64,000 nucleotides of DNA from assembly GCA_965215225.1 (NCBI GenBank), contig OZ244039.1, positions 1,922,001 to 1,986,000 on the forward strand, written 5' to 3'. Positions 17,975 to 26,400 of the stretch are shown piece after piece (positions within the stretch are counted from its first letter, which is position 1; each line of letters begins with the position of its first letter). The position numbers and the translations under genes are program-made. The DNA is from G965215225 sp965215225. GTDB lineage: Bacteria > Pseudomonadota > Gammaproteobacteria > CBDBNL01 > JAAOII01. Below the pieces are notes generated by a model. It was given only the letters and a program-made list of their open reading frames with translations, was not told the origin of the DNA and did not search any database.

Positions 17975-19395
17975 AGCTATTCCCTGTTTTGTTGGCTGGT
18001 GGAACTGGGACTCGTTTATGGCCTATGTCGCGCGAGGACTTCCCTAAGCAATTTCTCAAGCTTACCGATGAGAAGTTTTCGCTTCTTCAGTTAGCGGCAA
18101 GACGGGCAGCCGCGCTGCCAAATGTTGAATCCATCATAGTAGTTACCAATGAAAAATATCGTTTCCTTGTTTATCGCCAGCTAGAGGAAGTGGGGGTAAA
18201 GGAGTCCCATATTCTGTTAGAAACCCTAGGCAAGAACACTGCACCAGCTATTGCCCTGGCAGCCTACTTTATCAGCGACAAACTAAAAGAGGATCCTAAG
18301 GAGTCTGTAATGTTGGTCATGCCATCTGATCACCATATAAATGATACGAATAAATTACACAAGACTATATCCGCTGGTGTTAACCACAGCCTAAATGGAG
18401 AGATAGGCACCTTTGGCATAAAACCCACCCTGCCTATTACAGGCTATGGCTATATTCGGGCATCTTCAATTCAACAAGGAATAGGGAGGGTTGAAGAGTT
18501 TGTTGAGAAGCCTTCATTAACTAAGGCGCGGCAGTATTTAAGAAATGGTAACTATTACTGGAATAGCGGTATCTTCGTCTTTACCGTGGCTTCCTACCTA
18601 GATAAGCTGACTCGCTTTGCCCCCAGCATTAAGAAGCGATCTAACGATGCCATTCAGAAGATGACTAAGGACATGGGATTTTTTCGCCCAGATGCAAAAG
18701 CCTTTTCGCGCTGCCCACAGGATTCCATTGACTATGCCATCATGGAAAAACAGGATGATGCCTTTTTAGTCCCACTTAAAGCCCAATGGAGTGATATAGG
18801 CTCATGGGAGTCCTTAGCAAGAACCCACAAACAGGATCGCCGAAGTAATGTGGCCCAGGGACATTGCCTTTTGCATGACACCAAAGATTCGATGGTCTAT
18901 GCTGATAAGAAGCTGGTGACTACCCTAGGGGTAGATAGCCTTATCATAGCCGACACTGCCGATGCCCTGCTAGTTGCCCATAAGAGTAAGGCAGAAGAAG
19001 TTAAGCAACTGGTCGAAAGACTAAGAAGTGAAAAATACCCTGAAGCCGATGCCCAATATCGTAACTATCGGCCATGGGGCTGGTTTGAATCCCTCATCCA
19101 AGGCGATGGTTTTCAAGTAAAGCGGCTAGGAGTCTATCCCCACGCCGCCCTATCACTTCAAGCTCACAAATATCGCGCCGAACATTGGGTGGTGGTTAAT
19201 GGTGTTGCTAGAGTCACCAATGGCGACAAACAATACATACTACAAAAAAATCAATCTACCTATGTGCCGCGCGGGAACAAGCACAAGCTAGAAAATGTTG
19301 ATAATGATTTTCTCGAGATTATTGAAGTCCAAAGTGGTAGCTATCTTGGCGAGGATGACATCAAGCGCTATGAAGACCAATATGGTCGGAGTTAA
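17971..19395 (+). CDS. manC: Mannose-1-phosphate guanylyltransferase / mannose-6-phosphate isomerase
   Basis: 474 residues, the usual two-domain type II enzyme. The N-terminal nucleotidyltransferase (LAGGTGTRLWPMSREDFPKQ, later VEEFVEKP) makes GDP-mannose. The C-terminal cupin domain (YRPWGWFESL to the end, with HRAEHWVVV-like metal-binding residues) interconverts fructose- and mannose-6-phosphate. GDP-mannose feeds gmd and fcl at 56137-58163 and probably the local mannosyltransferases. Translation is coupled to ftsK by a 4-nt overlap. Its stop overlaps that of holB on the other strand by 4 nt. Confidence 0.95.
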   Translation: MKLFPVLLAGGTGTRLWPMSREDFPKQFLKLTDEKFSLLQLAARRAAALPNVESIIVVTNEKYRFLVYRQLEEVGVKESHILLETLGKNTAPAIALAAYFISDKLKEDPKESVMLVMPSDHHINDTNKLHKTISAGVNHSLNGEIGTFGIKPTLPITGYGYIRASSIQQGIGRVEEFVEKPSLTKARQYLRNGNYYWNSGIFVFTVASYLDKLTRFAPSIKKRSNDAIQKMTKDMGFFRPDAKAFSRCPQDSIDYAIMEKQDDAFLVPLKAQWSDIGSWESLARTHKQDRRSNVAQGHCLLHDTKDSMVYADKKLVTTLGVDSLIIADTADALLVAHKSKAEEVKQLVERLRSEKYPEADAQYRNYRPWGWFESLIQGDGFQVKRLGVYPHAALSLQAHKYRAEHWVVVNGVARVTNGDKQYILQKNQSTYVPRGNKHKLENVDNDFLEIIEVQSGSYLGEDDIKRYEDQYGRS

Positions 19396-20333
19396 TTTTG
19401 CGAAGTCCTCAATCCGCGCAAAAGAATCAAACACTCTTCCAATAACAGGGTTCTATTAAGGTTAAACAGACTATGAACTAGTTGCCGCCGAGCCAACAAA
19501 GTATCATAGACATTGAAGGCCTGTTGGCTATCACCAAATTCTCTCATATTATTTTCCATATAGTAGATAATCACATCCAATATATCCACAAGCGATAGGC
19601 TGTCTCCCAACTCTTGCCAACGAAGACTAAGCTCAATAGGGTCTTCGCTATTTTCTGTTAGCCTATCAAGGCTTTTATAGATAGCTGCAAGAATTTTCGC
19701 ATCGCCAGAATCCAACAGCTGAGCAGCATATAGGGGCGCCCCTAGACTCAGATCATAGAGTAAGGGATCTTCCCTTCCTACCCACCTGCTAAATTCGGAT
19801 AGTGACACAGAACTAAAGTGAAGATCAACACAACGACTATGGATAGTAGGGAGTATCAAACCAGGTTTGCTGCTAATAAGGATAAAGTATTTGTCCGGCG
19901 GCGGTTCTTCCAAAATCTTAAGCAGGGCGCCAGCTGCGCTTCTATTCATTAGTTCTGCCGCCAGTATGATGACCACCCTGGCTCCCTGTTCAAAATGCGC
20001 CTTCTGCTGACAAAATTCACGCGCCTGGTGTATCTGCTCTAGCAATATCTGATTGCGCGGGGCAATAACTTTCTTATCAGGGTGGGTATTGGCATTAATA
20101 AGATGACAGGAGCGGCATTTGCCACAGGCGCCCCCGTTTCCTTTTCCTTCCCCTTCTGCTTCTCCCTCTCCTTCTCCTCTTTGACGACATAGGAGATAGT
20201 CTGCCAAGAAATAGGCGAATTTCTCTTTCCCTAAGCCTCTGTTACCAGTCAATAAGAAGGCATGAGGCAATCTATGATCATAAGCCTGGACGATCTTCCA
20301 AGCGCGCTCATGCCAGGGACACGGAAGGCTCAT
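19392..20333 (-). CDS. holB: DNA polymerase III subunit delta'
   Basis: 313 residues. It is the clamp-loader stator subunit. The N-terminal AAA+ domain has a nucleotide-loop remnant (LTGNRGLGKEKFA), a zinc module (LLCRQR then CGKCRSC) and the EEPPPDKYFILIS segment with SRC (sensor region). The zinc module is interrupted by a Gly/Glu low-complexity insert (GEGEGEAEGEGKGNGG, about residues 54-69), unusual for HolB and again a short tandem-repeat expansion. It follows tmk with a 4-nt overlap in the conserved fabF-mltG-tmk-holB order. Confidence 0.92.
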   Translation of the reverse strand: MSLPCPWHERAWKIVQAYDHRLPHAFLLTGNRGLGKEKFAYFLADYLLCRQRGEGEGEAEGEGKGNGGACGKCRSCHLINANTHPDKKVIAPRNQILLEQIHQAREFCQQKAHFEQGARVVIILAAELMNRSAAGALLKILEEPPPDKYFILISSKPGLILPTIHSRCVDLHFSSVSLSEFSRWVGREDPLLYDLSLGAPLYAAQLLDSGDAKILAAIYKSLDRLTENSEDPIELSLRWQELGDSLSLVDILDVIIYYMENNMREFGDSQQAFNVYDTLLARRQLVHSLFNLNRTLLLEECLILLRGLRTSQN

Positions 20334-20932
20334 AGCAGGTCTAGTTGCTCATCAATCAATTCGCGCACCTGCTGGCACGACTGACCTGTATCCAAAACGA
20401 AACAGCCTTGATGCTGACGAGCAAATTCTAAATAGGCAGAACGAACTCGGACAAAAAATTCCCTATCCTTGCTCTCAAAACGATCTTCCCCTTTGCGTCT
20501 TTTCATTGCTTCCTCCAGACTGATATCAAATATAAAAGTTAGATCTGGCTTTAGCTTAGGTAGATAGGATTCTAGCTCAGCCACCTTAGATGCTCCTAAA
20601 GAATGTCCCCCACCTTGATAGGCATAGCTAGAAGCAATGAACCTGTCACTTACTACCCAATTTCCTTGTTCAAGTTGGGGAATGATGAAGTGTCTTAAAT
20701 GCTGACAGCGCGCAGCAAAGAAGAGAAGCAGTTCGGTCTGAGGGAATATTTCCTCCTGGTCACAGTGTATTAATAGCTCCGCTAGACGATCTGCAACATA
20801 GCTGCCACCTGGTTCGTGAGTAAAAACTGCCCTATGCCCACGCCTTGCTAAGCTCTCAAGGATATAGCTAGAATGAGTGCTCTTACCACTTCCATCTGTC
20901 CCTTCAAGACAAATGAACTTACCTCTTGCCAT
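20330..20932 (-). CDS. tmk: Thymidylate kinase
   Basis: 200 residues. It phosphorylates dTMP to dTDP. The P-loop is GTDGSGKST (about 10-18), DRFIASSYAYQGGG holds the DRY/DRF-type catalytic Arg, and the LID region is RRKGEDRFE. Length is normal. It overlaps mltG upstream by 14 nt and holB downstream by 4 nt. Confidence 0.95.
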   Translation of the reverse strand: MARGKFICLEGTDGSGKSTHSSYILESLARRGHRAVFTHEPGGSYVADRLAELLIHCDQEEIFPQTELLLFFAARCQHLRHFIIPQLEQGNWVVSDRFIASSYAYQGGGHSLGASKVAELESYLPKLKPDLTFIFDISLEEAMKRRKGEDRFESKDREFFVRVRSAYLEFARQHQGCFVLDTGQSCQQVRELIDEQLDLL

Positions 20933-21959
20933 TTGACCGGTTCTTTTTTCGTTGATAAATTTCTACCGCCCTCTTATGTTCTTCCCAGGTGAATGAGAAG
21001 TAATGAGATCTGCTACCATCACTCTTGGCAACAAAGAATAGATACTCTGTCTGGTCTGGATGAAGAACAGCTGAGATGGCTTGCTGACCTACTAGGGCTA
21101 TAGGAGTCGGTGGTAACCCATGGATCACATAGGTGTTATAAGGAGTAGCCTCCCTCAGATCCTGGCGGCGAAGATTGCCCTGAAACCTGTCACCCATTCC
21201 ATAGATAACCGTAGGGTCGGCTTGTAATCTCATCTTTTGCAATATCCGATTGTGAAAAACTCCAGCAATCAGGGGGCGCTCAGAATCTAGGCTAGTCTCT
21301 TTTTCCACTATAGAAGCCATTATGAGCGCTTGATAGGGATCCTCATATGCCAATCCATCAGTACGATTATCCCATTGTTCAGCAAGGACATTGATGAGTC
21401 TATCATGGGCGATCTTCAGCAGGTTAAAGTCCTTTTCGCCCTCATAAAAATAATAGGTGTCGGCATAGAACAGCCCTTCGGGATGGGGATATTCACTGCC
21501 TAGCTGCGCCAGGATACTAGCTATGCTCATATTAGCCATAGTCTGTTGTAGATGAGGGTTATCGGCAATATTACGATAAAAATCAGCGAAGGTATCGCCG
21601 GGGAAAATGGTAATAGAGTAGCGCCTTTGATAGCCAGCAACAACTTTTGTTATCAAGTCCTTATAGCTATCCCCTGGCTCTATTTGATAAGAGCCAGCCT
21701 GTAAGGATGTGGGAAGGCGCGCAAGGACTGCCCACCATCTCAACAATTCCGGTCGCCTTATGAGATCCTGTTGAGCTAGCCTATGGTTCAGACTAATTAG
21801 TCCCATGCCTCTGTCGACTGTGATAGTTAGTCCGTCCTCAGCAACATTAAGTTTCTGCAGCACCACACTATGAGCAAAGATGATGATAAACAGCCCAACA
21901 ATTAGGGCTAGCGAACATAAGGAAGCCAGAAGCCTCATAATAACCCCGCGTCCAAACAT
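20919..21959 (-). CDS. mltG: Endolytic murein transglycosylase
   Basis: 346 residues. This inner-membrane enzyme cleaves nascent glycan strands and sets their length. One N-terminal membrane helix (LLASLCSLALIVGLFIIIFAH) is followed by a LysM-like region and the YceG domain. The catalytic Glu is in MASIVEKET, and GNLRRQDL, TPYNTY and GLPPTPI are conserved. ATG 21938 (MRLLASL) is a plausible alternative start because it puts the helix at the N-terminus, as usual. The gene follows fabF by 2 nt and overlaps tmk by 14 nt. Confidence 0.93.
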   Translation of the reverse strand: MFGRGVIMRLLASLCSLALIVGLFIIIFAHSVVLQKLNVAEDGLTITVDRGMGLISLNHRLAQQDLIRRPELLRWWAVLARLPTSLQAGSYQIEPGDSYKDLITKVVAGYQRRYSITIFPGDTFADFYRNIADNPHLQQTMANMSIASILAQLGSEYPHPEGLFYADTYYFYEGEKDFNLLKIAHDRLINVLAEQWDNRTDGLAYEDPYQALIMASIVEKETSLDSERPLIAGVFHNRILQKMRLQADPTVIYGMGDRFQGNLRRQDLREATPYNTYVIHGLPPTPIALVGQQAISAVLHPDQTEYLFFVAKSDGSRSHYFSFTWEEHKRAVEIYQRKKNRSNGKR

Positions 21960-21961
21960 TG

Positions 21962-23200
21962 TCAGATCTGACTAAAAACTAAAGAAGCGTTCGTCCCCCC
22001 AAAACCAAAAGAATTTGATAAAGCCATATTTATCTTCGCCTCTTGCGCATGATGAGGAACAAGATTGAGATCACATTCCTCTTCTGGTCGGTCCAAATTA
22101 ATAGTAGGCGGGGCAAGACTATCTTTCATAGCCAAGATACTGTATATGGCCTCTACGGCTCCTGAGGCACCAAGCAGATGACCAACCATAGATTTAGTAG
22201 AGCTGATTGCCAACCTATAACTATGGGATGCAAAAACCTTTTTAATTGCCCTTATTTCAGCTATGTCACCTAGACTAGTAGAAGTGCCATGAGCATTGAT
22301 GTATTGAATGTCTTCTGGATTACACTCGGCATCCTTCAGAGCAGCTGCCATAGCCAGAGCTGCGCCCTCTCCATCCTCCGGCGGAGCGGTAATGTGATGC
22401 GCATCTCCACTCATGCCAAACCCCTTAACCTCAGCGTAAATATGGGCACCACGAGCCCGGGCATGTTCAAAGTCTTCTAATATCAGAATACCCGCCCCTT
22501 CGCTGAGAACAAAGCCGTCGCGGTTTTGATCCCAGGGCCTGCTGGCCTGTGTTGGTGCTACATTGCGAGTAGATAACGACCGAGCAGCGGTAAATCCAGC
22601 TAAGCCCAGAGGATTTACCGGCGCTTCCGTTCCCCCTACTACCACTACATCCGCCTCACCATAAAGAATAGCACGCATACCCAAACCTATGCTATGAGTT
22701 CCAGTTGTGCAAGCAGTAGCAAAGCCCAAATTGGCCCCGCGGAAACCATAGCGAATAGAAAGGTTGCCTGAAGCCATATTAATAATACCATTAGGAACGA
22801 AAAAAGGAGAGACTCTCCTAGGCCCTTTTGACATTAAGGCTTGCGAGTTGCGATAGATAGTGTCTATACCCCCTATCCCCGAACCTATATAAACCGCATA
22901 GCGTTCAGGATTGGCAGGAAAAGGCTTAATGCCAGCATCTTCAAGCGCCTGGACCGCCGCCACAGTGCTATATACACTAAAAGTATCCATTCGGCGCAGG
23001 TCACTGGGTTCAATAACTTGGTCACTAGAAAAATCCTTAAGCTGACCACCAAATCTGGTAGCATAGGCAGTTACATCAAAGCCAGTAATAGGGGCTATGC
23101 CACTTTTACCAGCCTTGATGTTTTTCCAGTTGGAAGCCACATCATTACCCAAAGGAGATAGGATCCCCATACCAGTAATGACTGCTCTTGGCTGCACCAA
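21962..23200 (-). CDS. fabF: Beta-ketoacyl-ACP synthase II
   Basis: 412 residues. It elongates acyl-ACP by condensation with malonyl-ACP. The Cys-His-His triad is visible: ATACTTGTHS (Cys about 165), NAHGTSTSLGD and KSMVGHLLGASG. The C-terminal NSFGFGGTNASLVF is diagnostic. It is 11 nt after acpP. No fabH is in this cluster, so initiation must be done by a ketosynthase elsewhere or by another route. Confidence 0.96.
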   Translation of the reverse strand: MVQPRAVITGMGILSPLGNDVASNWKNIKAGKSGIAPITGFDVTAYATRFGGQLKDFSSDQVIEPSDLRRMDTFSVYSTVAAVQALEDAGIKPFPANPERYAVYIGSGIGGIDTIYRNSQALMSKGPRRVSPFFVPNGIINMASGNLSIRYGFRGANLGFATACTTGTHSIGLGMRAILYGEADVVVVGGTEAPVNPLGLAGFTAARSLSTRNVAPTQASRPWDQNRDGFVLSEGAGILILEDFEHARARGAHIYAEVKGFGMSGDAHHITAPPEDGEGAALAMAAALKDAECNPEDIQYINAHGTSTSLGDIAEIRAIKKVFASHSYRLAISSTKSMVGHLLGASGAVEAIYSILAMKDSLAPPTINLDRPEEECDLNLVPHHAQEAKINMALSNSFGFGGTNASLVFSQI

Positions 23201-23211
23201 AATCTTACCGA

Positions 23212-23454
23212 CTATTTAGCGTTATTAACTATATAGTCTACGGCGTTCTGGATTGTCTGGATCTTCTCTGCTTCTTCATCGGGTATTTCCATTTGAAATG
23301 CCTCTTCGAGCGCCATTACCAGCTCAACCGTATCTAAGGAATCAGCGCCAAGATCTGTTACGAAAGAAGAGCTAAGTTTAATTTCTTCCTTCTTTTTATT
23401 TAACTGCTCGGCTACTATTCCTATTACAGTTTCTTCCACTTTTTTTACATCCAT
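23212..23454 (-). CDS. acpP: Acyl carrier protein
   Basis: 80 residues, strongly acidic. Ser39 in GADSLDTVE is the phosphopantetheine attachment site. The carrier holds growing acyl chains for FabD, FabG and FabF encoded beside it. AGGAG about 8 nt before the ATG is a strong ribosome-binding site, as expected for an abundant protein. Confidence 0.97.
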   Translation of the reverse strand: MDVKKVEETVIGIVAEQLNKKKEEIKLSSSFVTDLGADSLDTVELVMALEEAFQMEIPDEEAEKIQTIQNAVDYIVNNAK

Positions 23455-23486
23455 TTTTATCTCCTAAATAGAATAATAAATCATCA

Positions 23487-24215
23487 TTAAGCCATGTACA
23501 TACCACCATTGATATGTAAAACCTGACCGCTAATATAGCTGGCTTCCGGCGAAACAAGAAAGCCGACTCCAGCAGCTACCTCTTTGGCGGTTCCGTATCT
23601 GTGTAAAGGTATCCGCTGTAATAATTGCTCCCTCATTTTATCATCCATTCTATCAGCCAAAGCAGCCGTCATATCTGTCTCAATAAAACCCGGCGCAACA
23701 ATATTCGCGGTAATATTACGCGAACTAAATTCAAGGGCGAGGGATTTTACAAAACCGCTTAACCCAGCTTTGGTGGCAGCATAATTCACCTGACCGGGAT
23801 TACCAGTAAAGCCAACTACCGAACTTACGCAGACTATTCTACCCCATTTCTCTCTTACCATCTGCTTTAATGACTGCTGACATAATAAAAAGTTGCCGGT
23901 TAAATTAACATCAAGGGTTTTCTGCCACTCCTCCATCTTCATACGGAGAATGAGATTATCTGCCGTTATGCCAGCATTGGCTACCAATATAGTCGGCAAT
24001 AGCTTTTCTTCTTTTAGCTCACCGAAAAGCTGGAGGACGGAAGCCTCCTCTTCCAGTTTTAACAGCTTAGCAGTGCACTCTGGATTAATTGCCTCTAGCC
24101 CCTGAGGCGAGGTCGCTGTTCCAATCACTCGATAGCCTTGCTCAATTAGATGGGTTGCGATTGCTGAGCCTATACCACGACTTGCGCCAGTAACCAAGGC
24201 AATCTTGTTATTCAT
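23487..24215 (-). CDS. fabG: 3-oxoacyl-ACP reductase
   Basis: 242 residues, short-chain dehydrogenase family. It reduces beta-ketoacyl-ACP with NADPH. The cofactor motif is TGASRGIG (about 9-16), the structural NAG is present (NAGITADN), and the catalytic Ser-Tyr-Lys lies in VSSVVGFTGNPGQVNYAATK. Its start overlaps the fabD stop by 4 nt. Confidence 0.96.
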   Translation of the reverse strand: MNNKIALVTGASRGIGSAIATHLIEQGYRVIGTATSPQGLEAINPECTAKLLKLEEEASVLQLFGELKEEKLLPTILVANAGITADNLILRMKMEEWQKTLDVNLTGNFLLCQQSLKQMVREKWGRIVCVSSVVGFTGNPGQVNYAATKAGLSGFVKSLALEFSSRNITANIVAPGFIETDMTAALADRMDDKMREQLLQRIPLHRYGTAKEVAAGVGFLVSPEASYISGQVLHINGGMYMA

Positions 24216-25141
24216 TGGCTAACCTCCTTTACCGCATCCTCAAACCCGCCCAGATCCTTGCCAAGACTCAAAGAGATTAGGTCCTTGTCTATGGCACGAT
24301 TCAGACCGCTTAATACCCTACCAGGCCCACACTCCACTATCCTAGTCATCCCTTGGTTTCTCATCGCTTCAATAGTATCAACCCATTGCACTGGACGAAT
24401 CAACTGCTGAATAAGCTTGGTCTTAAGCGCCTCAATGTCTTCGGCTGTTCTAGCATCGAGATTATGGAGGACATCTATCTGAGGTGCTTTCAGCGATATG
24501 GCGCCAAAATCTGCCGCTAAGAGATCTGTCGCTGATTGCATTAAGGCACAGTGGGAAGGAACACTCACAGGCAAGAAGACTATTCTCTTAGCGCCTAGTT
24601 TTTTTGCTTCATTAGCCACCTTTTCAACTGCTTGCTTATAACCAGCTATCACCGTCTGCTGTGGGCTATTCATATTGGCAGGCTGCACATAGCTATTCTC
24701 TTTATGACAAAGCTCCCTAACCTGTTCAGTGGTCAGTCCTAAGATGGCTGCCATAGCCCCTTCATCATCGGCAACTGCCATCTGCATATACTTGCCTCTG
24801 TTTCTTACCAGGGTTACCGCATCATCAAATTGAAGCGAATTGGCACAAACTAAGGCGGTATATTCGCCCAGGCTGTGTCCTGCCATAAACCTAGGCAAGC
24901 TGTCGGTTCGCTGACGCCAAAGCCGCCAAAGAGCAACCCCAGCAGTAAGAACGGCAGGCTGCGCATTAATTGTCCTATTGAGTTCTTTTGCCGGCCCCTC
25001 TTGGCACAGATGCCACAAATCAAAAGAGATCAGCTCACTCGCTTCAGCAAAAGTTTGTCTCACCAAAGGCTCATCACCAAAAGGCGCTAGCATACCTAAG
25101 GACTGAGAACCTTGCCCCGAAAAAATAACCGCAAAACTCAC
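24212..25141 (-). CDS. fabD: Malonyl-CoA:ACP transacylase
   Basis: 309 residues. It loads malonate onto ACP. It has the FSGQGSQ start motif, the nucleophile Ser in AGHSLGEY (about residue 92) and the active-site His in VPSHCALM. It follows rpmF directly (3 nt), whereas plsX and fabH usually lie between these genes in gammaproteobacteria. Confidence 0.96.
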   Translation of the reverse strand: MSFAVIFSGQGSQSLGMLAPFGDEPLVRQTFAEASELISFDLWHLCQEGPAKELNRTINAQPAVLTAGVALWRLWRQRTDSLPRFMAGHSLGEYTALVCANSLQFDDAVTLVRNRGKYMQMAVADDEGAMAAILGLTTEQVRELCHKENSYVQPANMNSPQQTVIAGYKQAVEKVANEAKKLGAKRIVFLPVSVPSHCALMQSATDLLAADFGAISLKAPQIDVLHNLDARTAEDIEALKTKLIQQLIRPVQWVDTIEAMRNQGMTRIVECGPGRVLSGLNRAIDKDLISLSLGKDLGGFEDAVKEVSQ

Positions 25142-25144
25142 TGG

Positions 25145-25351
25145 CTAAGAATCTTCCTCTTCTTCGTCATCAACTGGGATCTTTATATCAACCAACTTCT
25201 TGCCGCGATAGTAGCCAGTCTTGGTAATATGGTGACGGCGATGCAATTCCCCAGTCACTGGATCTACCATATGGGCGGGGGACTGCCCGCGATTATGAGA
25301 ACGCCTCATATCTCGTCTGGCGCGAGACTTCTTCCTTTTTTGAACTGCCAT
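25145..25351 (-). CDS. rpmF: 50S ribosomal protein L32
   Basis: 68 residues. MAVQKRKKSRARRDMRRSHN is the standard L32 start, and VDPVTGELHRRHHIT is conserved. The acidic tail DDEEEEDS is longer than usual. It is the first gene of the fatty-acid operon; the 1-kb repeat region upstream must contain the promoter. Confidence 0.96.
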   Translation of the reverse strand: MAVQKRKKSRARRDMRRSHNRGQSPAHMVDPVTGELHRRHHITKTGYYRGKKLVDIKIPVDDEEEEDS

Positions 25352-25679
25352 AATTTATCTAATAAGTTATTTCTATAGTTAAAATTTATTCCTTGTGAAA
25401 AGGAGGTGAATCTGTTTATAGCCACCTATATATATGTTTATATATGAAACTATGCCATATTTTACTAAAAAATAGCAAATAGTTTATCAAGTTGTGCTTA
25501 ATTCTTTGTGATGTCCTTTAATTTTAGCAATTATATTGGCAAGAACAGGCGGTTGTGGGTTTTTATAGCTTGGTTATAAATTAAGGCTTAAATCCTAAAA
25601 AGCCTATTGATTGGTGCTGTGGGTCTAGGTCCCAGCCTCATTAGTTTTATTAGTAGTCTATTCAAACAGCCGCGCTATA

Positions 25680-26100
25680 CTCTATATATAGGAGGAATGA
25701 GAATATGGGAGTATGGGAGTATGGCAATATAGGAGCATAGCTAAAACTCAGTCATTGATACACAGATTATTGCGGCTGATTCGGGGTCTTTAATCCTATT
25801 CAAATAGCCGCTCTTATATTAGGATATATAGGAGGAATGGGAATATGGGAATATGGGAATATCGGAGCATAGGAGCATAGCTAAAGCCAGTCATTGATAC
25901 ACAGATTATTGCGGCTGGTCCGGGTTCTCTAATCCTATTCAAATAGCCGCTCTTATATAGGAGGAATGGGAATATGGGAGCATAGCTAAAACTCAGTCAT
26001 TGATACACAGATTATTGCGGCTGGTTTGGGTTCTCTAATCCTATTCAAATAGCTACTCTTATATAGGAGGAATGGGAATATAAGAGTATAGGGGCATAGC
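25680..26100. repeat. Tandem intergenic repeat (about 106-139 bp), three copies plus a partial
   Basis: Each unit contains ATTGATACACAGATTATTGC, then CTAATCCTATTCAAATAGC, then TATATAGGAGGAATGGGAATA with short GGGA(A/G)TAT reiterations. ATTGATACACAG occurs at 25754, 25893 and 25999, and twice more in the spacer between copies D and E (35608 and 35699). No ORF or stable RNA is evident. The family sits downstream of GLUG lipoprotein genes. 25352-25680 holds no gene I can support. Confidence 0.8.
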
Positions 26101-26147
26101 TAAGTCAGTCATCTAGTTGAAATAGTGAAAGGGACTAAGCCAGTTGA

Positions 26148-26400
26148 CAGTTTAAGGAAGGAATAAATAAGGATGCTGCCCATCTAAACGGGTCTAGCTT
26201 GGGTTCGTCAGTCCCATCCGAAAACCAGCAGCTATGCCTTTGGACTGAAGCTGAAGGACTAGTTAAAGCTAATTGTCAGTCTAAGGAGGAAGGAAGAAAA
26301 CTGCTCGTCTAAACGGGTCCAGTTGGGGTTCGTCAGCCCCATCCAAAAACCAGCAGCTATGCCTTTGGATTGAAGCTGAGGGACTAGTCAAAGCCAGTTG
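26148..26400 (-). repeat. Two degenerate extra copies of the 3' end of lipoprotein gene C
   Basis: CTAAACGGGTC (reverse complement of the codons near the C-terminal NQTRLD) occurs in the gene at 26436 and again at 26309 and 26184, at 127 and 125 bp. Each extra copy also repeats the CCATCCRAAAACCAGCAGC block that encodes the WWFLDK region in the gene. The copies are frameshifted and lie after the stop codon. Confidence 0.8.

Noticed and set aside
25398..25412. Strong Shine-Dalgarno-like AAAGGAGGTGA on the plus strand upstream of rpmF
   Set aside because: No ORF of useful length follows it on that strand.
25680..26100. Possible CRISPR array (regular repeats)
   Set aside because: Repeat lengths and spacings are irregular, the intervening sequence is itself repeated rather than unique, and no cas gene is present.
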